Positions 19,193-27,123 of a stretch of DNA of 40,205 nt are shown one piece after another. Location: contig NZ_JABX01000050.1 in the NCBI RefSeq assembly GCF_001469165.1, forward strand, positions 1 to 40,205, read 5' to 3'. The DNA comes from Thiohalocapsa sp. ML1 (GTDB taxonomy: Bacteria; Pseudomonadota; Gammaproteobacteria; Chromatiales; Chromatiaceae). The notes beneath the pieces are model-generated. The model ran no database searches and had not been told where the DNA came from. It worked only from the letters and a program-made list of their open reading frames with translations. Positions within the stretch are counted from its first letter, which is position 1, and the number at the start of each line of letters is the position of its first letter. The translations under genes were made by a program, and so were the position numbers.

Positions 19193-19720
19193 ATGCCAAG
19201 CACCGTTTTCCTCACGCGCGTTGTGCTGCGGAACTACAAAAGCATCGCCGGCTGCGACGTCAGACTCGGCCCACTCACCTATCTGCTCGGGCCGAACGGC
19301 TCCGGCAAAAGCAACTTCGTCGACGCCCTCCACCTCGTGCGCGATGCGCTCAGCGGCTCACTGGATCATGCGCTGAATGAGCGCGGGGGTCTCAACGAAG
19401 TACGGCGCCGCTCCGGCGGTCATCCCACGCATTTTGGCATCCGCCTGGAGTTTCAGCTCCCCGACGATGGCCCGCAAGGCTATTACGCATTCCGGGTCGG
19501 CGCGGTCCGCGGCGGCGACTACGAGGTCCAGACCGAGCGCTGCGTCATCGGCGAACGGTACGGCAAGGGACCGTCGTTTCATCTGGTCAAGGGTCAGATG
19601 GAAAACACGAGCGAAGCCGTCTTTCCCGCCACCACCGCGGATCGTCTCGGCTTGGTCGCCGCGTCCGGATTGACGGCCTTCCGCCCGCTCTTCGACGCAT
19701 TGACGTCCATGGGCTTTTAG
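19193..19720 (+). pseudogene. AAA_21/OLD-like ATPase, 5' part, split by insertion
   Basis: This is the N-terminal 175 residues of a RecF/OLD-like AAA ATPase. The Walker A motif GPNGSGKS spans 33-40, preceded by LRNYKSIAGCDVRLGPLTYL. The frame ends ALTSMGF followed by TAG, where the first base of the insertion completes the stop codon. Removing the insertion joins GGC TTT TA to C AAT and restores MGFYNLNPKLMREL. The joined ORF is 401 residues and includes the 3' part at 20211-20889. The gene is paired with a DUF4276 gene, a combination found among presumed defence modules. Confidence 0.87.
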
Positions 19721-19854
19721 GCCTCGATCATCGTGCCGGCCACATCGCCTGCCGCACGCAAGCGGTTCGCACAGCGGACACTACTGCGCTGGGATCGCCG
19801 GCTTTCCAGCCGGCTCGCCGCCAGCGCGGCTCGATGCCGCGTCGGCGGCGTCCT

Positions 19855-20039
19855 GGCCGATCAGAGAGCACATGCGCGCTCGTCCGGCCGGCCGCGCGGC
19901 ATGGGCAACCGCCCGGCTCCCGCGCCGCAGATCGCGCGCCGGGGGCATCGAGCCCCCGGCACGCGAAGCCGGCTGAAAGCCGGCGCTCCCAGTCGGCGCC
20001 GGCGCGGTCTCGAGCCCGCTTGCCGGGCATACCTCAGTT
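19855..20039. repeat. Copy of the 151-bp unit inside the insertion
   Basis: The stretch GATCAGAGAGCACATGCGCG to ACCTCAGTT matches the tail, the full third unit and the right-hand boundary of the array at 2-440. Both the GCCGGGGGC/GCCCCCGGC and GCCGGC/GCCGGC hairpins are kept. The shared right boundary suggests that this is a defined element end. Confidence 0.8.
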
Positions 20040-20045
20040 TGAGAG

Positions 20046-20062
20046 TTTGCAGATGAGTCAAG
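20046..20062 (+). repeat. Conserved 17-nt head motif
   Basis: TTTGCAGATGAGTCAAG is followed 4 bases later by CGACCACAC (20067-20075) and then by the gggccga palindrome at 20081. It has the same arrangement as the minus-strand copy at 570-554, and the same 17-mer occurs at 22829. Confidence 0.65.
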
Positions 20063-20080
20063 TGTACGACCACACCTGGG

Positions 20081-20145
20081 GGAAGGGCCGAGGGCCGCGG
20101 GCCGCGGGCCGAGGGCCGAGGGAGCCATCCTCGGCCCTCGGCCCT
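20081..20145. repeat. Low-complexity inverted repeat, unit gggccga
   Basis: Five or so GGGCCGAG/GGGCCGCG units are followed by CCTCGGCCCTCGGCCCT, giving a strong hairpin with slipped alternatives. It lies in the right part of the inserted element. Confidence 0.8.
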
Positions 20146-20210
20146 ACAGCCGCCGCGCTCCGTAGCAGCCCCCGCGCGCTGGTCGGAGTGATGATCAAGG
20201 CCGGCTTTTA

Positions 20211-20889
20211 CAATCTTAATCCCAAGCTCATGCGGGAGCTGCAAAAGCCCCAGGATGGGCGCCTGCCCAAACCCGCCGGCGAGAGTATTGCGAGCGTCAT
20301 CCGGCAACTGGAGCGCACTGCATCGACCAGCGTATTGGACGGCATCAGCGAGTATCTGCATGCCATGGCGCCAACGGTCCATGGCGTACGGCACACATCC
20401 ATCGGGCCAATGGAAACGCTGGAATTCCGCCAGGACATCACGGACTCCAACCAGCCGTGGCGCTTTCTGGCGCGGAACATGTCCGATGGCACCCTGCGGG
20501 CACTCGGGGTTCTGACCGCCCTGTTCCAGGGGCAAGGTGAAGAGCCGTCGCGCCTCGTGGCCATCGAAGAACCCGAGACCGCGCTGCATCCGGGGGCGTT
20601 CGCGGCGCTGCGCGAAGCGCTGAAGCGCGCCGCGGAGCAGCGTCAGGTCTTGATCACCAGCCACAGCCCCCCGCTCCTCGATGACCCCGAGCTGCCCGCC
20701 GACTCGCTGCTCGCTGTTGTTTCCACGGGCGGAGAGACGCAGATCGCGCCGGCCGACCCGGCCTCACGCGAGGCACTCCAGAGTGACCTGTTCACCGCGG
20801 GCGAGCTTTTGCGGCTCAATCAATTGGAGCCCGATCCCGAGGTGCTTGAATCCCAATCGGGCAAACAGCTCGACCTCTTCGCCGATTGA
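20211..20889 (+). pseudogene. AAA_21/OLD-like ATPase, 3' part
   Basis: This C-terminal part of the split ATPase begins in the phase of YNLNPKLMRELQKPQDG. It has the ABC-like signature region NMSDGTLRALGVL, Walker B RLVAIEEPETALHPGAF and the switch His of VLITSHSPPLLDD. It could be translated on its own from ATG 20191, whose GTGATGATC is provided by the insertion end. Such a fragment would lack the P-loop and could not bind ATP normally. The TGA stop overlaps the DUF4276 ATG (TGATG), so the pair was translationally coupled. Confidence 0.85.
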
Positions 20890-21521
20890 TGCAACGCGCG
20901 AACGGTAACACTGAGCTTAACGTGTCGGCAATGGTCACCGTGGCAAGCATTGTTGAAGGAAACGGCGAAGTGGCGGCGGTACCCGTCCTGCTACGCCGAT
21001 TGGCGGCATGGCTTACCCCGCAGACGGCGGTTCAGCGTTCGCCACCCATTCGCGTGCGCCGCGATCGCTTCCTCCACAGGGAAGAGGACTTTCGCAAGTA
21101 TGTGTTGCTCGCGTCGGCGAAGGCGGGCAAGGTCGGCTGGATTCTGATCATCCTGGATGCGGACGACGATTGCCCCGCGGCGCTCGCACCACGCATCGCG
21201 GAGCAAGCAAAGACGCTCGTCGGACACAAGCGTGTGTCCGTCGTGTTGCCCACGCGAGAATTCGAGGCCTGGTTCATCGCGAGTGGCCGGTCGCTGGACG
21301 GCAAGCGCGGATTCAATCTGGACGCAATCCCTGCCGATCCGGAAATCTACCGAGACGCCAAGGGTTGGCTGCACGCAAGGATGCGTAACGGCTATCGGGA
21401 GGTCACGGACCAGCCCGCATTCTCGGCGGGAATGGACCTGGAGCAGGCGAGGGCCAACAGCAGGTCGTTTCGCAAGCTTTGCGACGACTGGGGGCGGCAT
21501 TGCGAGCAGGTACGCGCCTGA
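20889..21521 (+). CDS. DUF4276-family protein, partner of the split ATPase
   Basis: The 210-residue protein has the core VASIVEGNGEVAAVPVLLRRL, LIILDADDDCP and REFEAWFIAS. These acidic clusters (E-G-N-G-E, DADDD, EFEAWF) suit a TOPRIM-like metal-binding fold, as proposed for nuclease partners of OLD-type ATPases. The ATG at 20889 overlaps the ATPase stop; an internal ATG at 20931 sits closer to the conserved core and is an alternative. Since the ATPase is interrupted, this gene may be unexpressed or act alone. A defence role is inferred from the pairing only. Confidence 0.82.
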   Translation: MQRANGNTELNVSAMVTVASIVEGNGEVAAVPVLLRRLAAWLTPQTAVQRSPPIRVRRDRFLHREEDFRKYVLLASAKAGKVGWILIILDADDDCPAALAPRIAEQAKTLVGHKRVSVVLPTREFEAWFIASGRSLDGKRGFNLDAIPADPEIYRDAKGWLHARMRNGYREVTDQPAFSAGMDLEQARANSRSFRKLCDDWGRHCEQVRA

Positions 21522-21615
21522 GGACGAGCGGCCGTGCTCGTTCGGGCGCTGCGCACTGCAAGGTCGTCGAGGCGCTACGGGTCGGCTCGTCGAGCGAAAA
21601 CCCCGAGGCCAGCCG

Positions 21616-22800
21616 TCAGTGGTCGGTCGTCAACTCGGCGGCGGAACGCAGCACGCGGGGCTGCGCGTCGACGGTCACGGGCTGCGCGGATGGTTGGGGC
21701 GGCGGCGGTGTCGCGGCGGGGGGCACTTCGCCACAGGCGCGGCGCTGCTGAAGCCGGCTCTCCGACGTATTGGCCGCGAGCACCGCGGCCGTTGCGAGCC
21801 GACACGCGTCGCTGACACGCGCGGATGCGGTTGGATCTTCCCAGCGGATGCTCGGCCGCTGAGGCTCCGGCAATGGCCGGGCGGGTGCCTTGACCGCCAC
21901 CGGGGCGGGCGGCGGATCGACGATGCGTGTCGGCGGTGGCGGCGCCGGTGCGGCCGGGCGTGGTGTAGCGGGTGGCACGCTGTGGGCGCTGGGTTGCGGC
22001 ACCGACTGCTCGGTTTGCCAAACCAAAAGCCCAACCAAGCCGAGCATGGCGATGCCTGCCGCGGACAAGGCGAACACGAGTTTGGGCGCCAGGCCCCTGG
22101 CTGCATCCGTTGCGAGCCGTTGCCCGGACTGGCGGTCCACCACGTCCGCCAGCGAGCCAACGACCGGTTCGCGCCGGGCGCTCGCTGCGCCCGAACGTGC
22201 ACGCCCCTGCACCTGCGCCAGATGCTCGCGACGTGCGGCAGTGCCCTGCACCGCCGCCGCGAGCACCTGCCGATAGGCGTCATGCAGCCGAGCATCGGGG
22301 GCGGATTGGCTCAACGGCCCCAGCGCCGCCGGCAATGCCGTCAGCCGCAGCACACCCTCCGGCATGTCCCGGGCGAAGCGGGCGCGATCGAGGAACACGA
22401 CCAGCCCCAGCACGGGGGCGCCGACGGCCAGGGCGCGCACGGCCTCCAGGTGGGCGAAGTTCTGCCGTAGGGGGTTCTGGAACCGATGGCGGCTGCGCCC
22501 GAGCGTCTGGGTCCAGGTGGGCTCGCCGCGGCGGCCGAAAATGAGCCCGCCGTAGTTCTTGGTCTCGACCACCAGCAGGCCAGCGCCGGTGAGGGCCAGG
22601 TGATCGAGCTGCGTCAGGCCGCCGCGCCCGTCCGGCAGCAGCACATCGTCCGCGACCTCGGCGCAGAACCGCCGCAGCACGCGCGACACCGCGGCCTCGC
22701 CGGCCGCACCGCGCGGAGGCGGCAGGAGCAACCGGGCCAAAAGCGTCAGCATGGCGATGCCGCAGACGCGGGCCAGGAGTCGGCCGATCGATTCCGCCAC
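21616..22800 (-). CDS. NERD-domain membrane protein
   Basis: This 394-residue protein has an N-terminal hydrophobic helix (about 15-27), then a NERD (nuclease-related) domain with the acidic-lysine core LDHLALTGAGLLVVETKNYG. A second membrane helix lies near 245-265 (LVFALSAAGIAMLGLVGLLVW, first L trimmed in some readings). The long Pro/Ala-rich tail follows (PPATPRPAAPAPPPPTRIVD). The E-T-K triad suggests a restriction-endonuclease-like fold; activity is unproven. The start is GTG at 22800, with TAGG upstream; ATG 22752 is an alternative. It is convergent with the DUF4276 gene and upstream of repeat elements. Confidence 0.83.
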   Translation of the reverse strand: MAESIGRLLARVCGIAMLTLLARLLLPPPRGAAGEAAVSRVLRRFCAEVADDVLLPDGRGGLTQLDHLALTGAGLLVVETKNYGGLIFGRRGEPTWTQTLGRSRHRFQNPLRQNFAHLEAVRALAVGAPVLGLVVFLDRARFARDMPEGVLRLTALPAALGPLSQSAPDARLHDAYRQVLAAAVQGTAARREHLAQVQGRARSGAASARREPVVGSLADVVDRQSGQRLATDAARGLAPKLVFALSAAGIAMLGLVGLLVWQTEQSVPQPSAHSVPPATPRPAAPAPPPPTRIVDPPPAPVAVKAPARPLPEPQRPSIRWEDPTASARVSDACRLATAAVLAANTSESRLQQRRACGEVPPAATPPPPQPSAQPVTVDAQPRVLRSAAELTTDH

Positions 22801-22827
22801 GACCTAGATGGCTTGACGGCGCCGAAT

Positions 22828-22953
22828 GTTTGCAGATGAGTCAAGCTTCGCACGGGGCGTCGGACGGGCCAATTGCATCGAAATCGGGATCGGGATCGGG
22901 ATCCGGATCGGGATCGCCTCCCACTCGGTTCGATCTCGATTGCGATACCGATA
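22828..22953. repeat. Head motif plus gatcgg low-complexity inverted repeat
   Basis: GTTTGCAGATGAGTCAAG (22828-22845) is followed after about 30 bp by an array of ATCGGG/GATCGG units (22877-22916) and then by CGATCTCGATTGCGATACCG, which reads as similar units on the other strand. It fills the gap between the NERD gene and dnaE. The phrase resembles the GATTTCGATAGC array at 10912. No gene is supported in 22801-23026. Confidence 0.7.
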
Positions 22954-23026
22954 GCACCGCCGATACCCGCGCTGAGCGCCGGCCGCCAGGCGCGGGACGA
23001 GCACGCCGTCGGCGCGCAACACCCGC

Positions 23027-26000
23027 TCACCGCACCACCGCAAGCTGCGGTCGGCCGCTCGCCACGGGCGGCGGCGGCGGGGCCATCACGACACGCTCGC
23101 GCTCGTAGACCACTTGCACGCCATCCTCACCAAGCAGGAGCGCGAGGCGCTTGAGCAGCGCATCCGTCGGGTTGACGCGCCAGGTGTCGGCGCAGCGTAG
23201 CCGTCCTTCGCAGCCGGGTCGCCGGTAGCACAGCCGCAGCGGCGTGCCGTCGCCGCGGAAGGGTTGCAGCAGGCGCAGCAGGTGCTCCACCTGGGCCAGG
23301 CCGGCGGCGTGCGCGGCGGCGTCGGCGAGGTCCAGGGTCAGCAGTAGATGCTCCGCGCGCTCGGCCCGCGCCTGTTCCAAGGTCTTGACGCTGCGGGCGA
23401 CCAGGGCGACGCCGCCGGTGAATTCATCGGCGCGCAGGTTCCCGCTGATGACCAGGATCGCGTCGGGCTGCAACAGCTCCCGCACCGACTCGTAAACGTC
23501 CGTGAAGCAGGTGACCTCGATGCGCCCGGTGCGGTCGTCGAGCGTGAGCGACGCCATGCGCCCGCGCGCGGTCTTGCGCACCTGGAGCTGGTGCACGAGG
23601 CCGGCGACGGTGCGCAGGTCCCGGTCACCGCCGCGTAGTTGTGTGACATTGGACTCGCCGAGGCCATGGCTGGAGGCCAGCAGCTCGCCGATGCGCTGCG
23701 CGACGAGAAAGCTCAGCTCCGCATCGAAGCGATTGATGGGATGCCCGGTCAGATAGAGCCCGAGCGTCTCCTTCTCGCCCAGCAGGCGCTGGTCCTCGTC
23801 CCAGTCCGGCCAGGTCTGGGCGGCGATCTGCGGGTCCGGCTCGACGGCACCGGTGGGGGCATCCAGCAGCGCGCCGAACAGATCCGTCTGGCCGGACATC
23901 TGCTGCTCGCGCTGCTGCTCCGCCAGTTGGATCGCGAGCGGCAGCAGGTTCGTCAGCGTCGCGCGGTTGCGGCCGGTGACGTCGGCGTCGGCGGCACCCA
24001 AGCCGTCCAGGGCGCCGGCGCGGATCAGGGCCTCGAAGACCCGCTTGTTGACCTTGTGCAGATCGGCACGCCGGCAGAGATCCCAGAGGTCGCGGAAGGG
24101 GCCGTCGCGGCGGCGGGCGTCCAGGATGGACGTGATGGCCGACTCACCAACCCCTTTGATGGCCCCGAGCCCGTAGACGACGGTGTCCTCGCCGTCGATG
24201 GTGAACTGGTACTCGGAGCGGTTCACCTTCGGCGGCTCCACCACGAGACCCATGTTGCGGCACTCGTCGATGAGCGTGACGACCTTGTCGGTGTTGTCCA
24301 TGTCCGCGGACAGCACGGCGGCCATGAAGGCGGCCGGGTAATGCGCCTTGAGCCAGAGGGTCTGGTAGGACACCAGCGCGTAGGCCGCGGAGTGGGACTT
24401 GTTGAAGCCGTAGCCCGCGAACTTCTCCATCAGGTCGAAGATGTGCGTGGCGGTGGCGGCCTCGACGCCGCGCTCGACGGCGCCCTGCTCGAAGATCACG
24501 CGCTGCTTTTCCATCTCCTCGGGCTTCTTCTTGCCCATGGCGCGGCGCAGCAGGTCCGCACCGCCGAGCGAATAGCCGGCCAGCACCTGCGCAATCTGCA
24601 TCACCTGCTCCTGGTACAGGATGACGCCGTAGGTGGGCTTCAAGACGGGCTCGAGCTTGGGATGCGGATAGGCGGTATCGGCGCGCCCGTGCTTGCGGTC
24701 GCAGAAGTCGTCCACCATGCCGGACTGCAGCGGACCAGGTCGGAACAGCGCGACCAGCGCGGTCATGTCCTCGAAGCTGTCGGGCTTGAGCTTCTTGATC
24801 AGGTCCTTCATGCCGCGGGATTCGAGCTGGAACACCGCGGTGGTCTCGCAGCGCTGCAAGAGCGCGAAGGCGTCTGCATCCTTCGGGTCGATGCGGTTGA
24901 TGTCGAGCGGCGGCTCGCCGGACTTGGCACGCTCGGCGTTGATGGTGCGCAGCGCCCAATCGATGATGGTGAGCGTGCGCAGCCCCAAGAAGTCGAACTT
25001 GACCAGCCCGGCCTGCTCCACGTCGTCCTTGTCGTATTGGGTGACGAGGTTGGCGCCGCCCGGCTCGCAGTAGAGCGCCGTAAAGTCGGTGAGCTCGGTC
25101 GGCGCGATGACGACGCCGCCCGCGTGCTTGCCGGCGTTGCGCGCGACGCCCTCGAGCTTGCGGGCCATGTCGATGATGGCCGTGACGGCCTCGTCGTCGC
25201 GGTAGGCGTTGGCGAGGTCTTCGCTCTCCTCCAGCGCCTTATCGAGCGTCATGCCGAGCTCGAAGGGCACCATCTTCGCGACCTTGTCGACGAAGCCGTA
25301 GGGGTGGCCGAGCACGCGGCCCACGTCGCGCACCACGGCCTTCGCGGCCATGGTGCCGAAGGTGATGATCTGCGAGACGGCGTTGCGGCCGTATTTGTCG
25401 GCCACGTAGTCGATGACGCGGTCGCGGCCCTCCATGCAGAAGTCCACGTCGAAGTCGGGCATGGACACGCGCTCGGGGTTCAGGAAGCGCTCGAACAGCA
25501 GCTCGTGCTCCAGCGGGTCCAGGTCCGTGATCTTGAGCGCGTAGGCCACCAGCGAGCCGGCACCGGAGCCGCGCCCCGGCCCCACCGGGATGCGGTTGTC
25601 CTTGGCCCACTGGATGAAGTCCGCGACGATCAGAAAATAGCCCGGAAAGCCCATCTGGCAGATGACGGTCAGCTCCGTTCGCAGGCGCTCGTCATAAGGC
25701 TTTCGGCGCTCGGCGAAATCGGGCGCGTGACTATCAAAGGTGCGCGCAAGGCGCCACTCGAGCCCCTGCCTGGCCTCGTCCGCGAACAGCTCGTCGATGG
25801 TCTTGCCCGCCGGCACCGGCCACGCCGGCAGGTAGCTCTCGCCGAGCGTGAGCTCCAGGTTGCAGCGCTTGGCGATCTCCACCGAGTTCTCCAGCGCCTC
25901 CGGCAGGTCGGCGAACAGCCGGGCCATCTCGTCGGGCGTGCGCAGGTACTGCTCCGGGCTATGCAGGCGCGGGCGGCGCTTGTCCGCGAGCGTCCAGCCG

Positions 26001-26659
26001 CCGTGGATGCAGGTGCGCACCTCGTGGGCGTCGAAGTCCTCCGATCGCAGAAAGGCCACGTCGTTGGTGGCCACCACTGGCACGCCCTTGGCAACGGCAA
26101 GGTCCACGCTCGCCTCAAGGCAATCCGCCTCCCCTTCGCGGCCGGTGCGGGTCAGCTCCAGATAGAAGCGCTCGCCGAAGGCGCCGAGCCAGGCATCTAG
26201 GCGGGCCTCCGCGTCCGCCCGGTGTCCGCCCACCAGCGCCCGGCCAACATCGCCACCGACGCCGCCCGAGAGCGCAATGAGCCCGGCACTGGCCTCCAGC
26301 ACCCAGTCCCGCTGCACCTGCGCAATGCCCTGGTGCTGCCCCTTGAGATAGCCCTGGGAGATGAGGCGGGTCAGGTTCCTGTAGCCGGTCATGTCCTGCA
26401 CCAGCAGCACGAGCCGGTGCGGCTGGGCGGGGTTGGCCGGGTCATGCACGGCGATCTCGGTGCCGGCAATGGGCTTGATGCCGGCCCCGAGCGCGGCCTT
26501 GTAGAAGCGCACCAGGCAGAACAGGTTGACCTTGTCGGTGACGGCGACGGCGGGCATGCCGGCGGCGGCAGCCGCCTTCACCAGTGGCTTGACCCGCACC
26601 AGGCCATCGCTCAGCGAATACTCGGTATGCAGGTGCAGATGGACGAAGCGGGCTTCCAC
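23027..26659 (-). CDS. dnaE: DNA polymerase III alpha subunit
   Basis: DnaE is the replicative polymerase catalytic subunit. It has about 1210 residues. The N-terminal PHP domain begins at RFVHLHLHTEYSLSDG. The C-family polymerase palm has the catalytic aspartates in MPDFDVDFCMEGRDRVIDY, preceded by VGPGRGSGAGSLVAYAL. The segment GYGFNKSHSAAYALVSYQTL is typical. Tandem HhH and an OB-fold (GRMASLTLDDRTGRIEVTCF) follow. I chose GTG 26659, since VEARFVHL aligns with the E. coli start MSEPRFVHL. Homologues usually end after a similar OB/C-terminal region; the tail here is proline-rich (APPPPPVASG). Confidence 0.95.
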   Translation of the reverse strand: MEARFVHLHLHTEYSLSDGLVRVKPLVKAAAAAGMPAVAVTDKVNLFCLVRFYKAALGAGIKPIAGTEIAVHDPANPAQPHRLVLLVQDMTGYRNLTRLISQGYLKGQHQGIAQVQRDWVLEASAGLIALSGGVGGDVGRALVGGHRADAEARLDAWLGAFGERFYLELTRTGREGEADCLEASVDLAVAKGVPVVATNDVAFLRSEDFDAHEVRTCIHGGWTLADKRRPRLHSPEQYLRTPDEMARLFADLPEALENSVEIAKRCNLELTLGESYLPAWPVPAGKTIDELFADEARQGLEWRLARTFDSHAPDFAERRKPYDERLRTELTVICQMGFPGYFLIVADFIQWAKDNRIPVGPGRGSGAGSLVAYALKITDLDPLEHELLFERFLNPERVSMPDFDVDFCMEGRDRVIDYVADKYGRNAVSQIITFGTMAAKAVVRDVGRVLGHPYGFVDKVAKMVPFELGMTLDKALEESEDLANAYRDDEAVTAIIDMARKLEGVARNAGKHAGGVVIAPTELTDFTALYCEPGGANLVTQYDKDDVEQAGLVKFDFLGLRTLTIIDWALRTINAERAKSGEPPLDINRIDPKDADAFALLQRCETTAVFQLESRGMKDLIKKLKPDSFEDMTALVALFRPGPLQSGMVDDFCDRKHGRADTAYPHPKLEPVLKPTYGVILYQEQVMQIAQVLAGYSLGGADLLRRAMGKKKPEEMEKQRVIFEQGAVERGVEAATATHIFDLMEKFAGYGFNKSHSAAYALVSYQTLWLKAHYPAAFMAAVLSADMDNTDKVVTLIDECRNMGLVVEPPKVNRSEYQFTIDGEDTVVYGLGAIKGVGESAITSILDARRRDGPFRDLWDLCRRADLHKVNKRVFEALIRAGALDGLGAADADVTGRNRATLTNLLPLAIQLAEQQREQQMSGQTDLFGALLDAPTGAVEPDPQIAAQTWPDWDEDQRLLGEKETLGLYLTGHPINRFDAELSFLVAQRIGELLASSHGLGESNVTQLRGGDRDLRTVAGLVHQLQVRKTARGRMASLTLDDRTGRIEVTCFTDVYESVRELLQPDAILVISGNLRADEFTGGVALVARSVKTLEQARAERAEHLLLTLDLADAAAHAAGLAQVEHLLRLLQPFRGDGTPLRLCYRRPGCEGRLRCADTWRVNPTDALLKRLALLLGEDGVQVVYERERVVMAPPPPPVASGRPQLAVVR

Positions 26660-27123
26660 GATGAACCGATGGAGAATCGCGATGATGGTCGGGGGTCCGG
26701 AGGATTCTACCCGGCCGCGACGCGCCCGGTCGGCGCACGGGCTCGGCATGGCGGCAGCGCGCGGTCCGCGACCTGAGCCGACCGACGAACGGACAGAGAT
26801 CGTCCCGCAATTGTCATGTCGAGACCCTTACATCCCGTGTATGCTTCGCTCCCTGTGACGGTGCCCAGGACGCAGCGGGACACAACGGCGAGCACGGCAG
26901 CCATCAGCCCCAACGGTCACGACGAGGCTACAGGACGAGCGGGGCACGAGGCCTACCGAGCACCCGAACGACCTTTCAGGCACCGCCAAGCAGCGGCGTT
27001 GCAAGCAGCCATCCGCAAACCGCGCGGCCACGCAGGTTTGCACCGGCAGCCACGGTCGTCGCGGAAGAAGAAGAACCGGCGGCGCCCGCAGGCTCGGGGG
27101 CCGCCAAGACGCCCCCTAAGCCC
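26660..27123. other. 464-bp divergent intergenic region
   Basis: This gap separates dnaE (minus) from the GGDEF/EAL gene (plus). It contains a hairpin with a perfect 7-bp stem, GCAAACC (27015-27021) and GGTTTGC (27035-27041), about 80 nt before the ATG at 27124. There is a purine run GGAAGAAGAAGAA near 27062. I looked for a c-di-GMP (GEMM) or glycine riboswitch and did not recognise one. No convincing promoter pair and no gene is supported. Confidence 0.4.

Larger units (their letters stand above)
19720..20202. mobile_element. 483-bp MITE-like insertion with 8-bp target duplication
   Basis: GGCTTTTA occurs on both sides (19712-19719 and 20203-20210), a perfect 8-bp direct duplication. The ends are imperfect inverted repeats: GGCCTCGATCATCGTGCC at the left and GGCCTTGATCATCACTCC read inward from the right, 14 of 18 identical. 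No transposase is encoded. Inside are a gccggct hairpin, one copy of the 151-bp REP-like unit, the 17-nt head motif and a gggccga palindrome. It is non-autonomous and would need a transposase elsewhere; the family cannot be assigned from the ends alone. Confidence 0.82.

Noticed and set aside
23639-26200. 853-residue plus-strand ORF opposite dnaE
   Set aside because: It lies entirely antisense to dnaE and has shadow-type composition (His, Gly, Val, Leu, Gln rich); dnaE is certain.
26860-27123. c-di-GMP (GEMM) or glycine riboswitch before the GGDEF/EAL gene
   Set aside because: Only a 7-bp hairpin and a CTTTCAGGCACCG phrase are present; the conserved core sequences of either riboswitch class could not be found.
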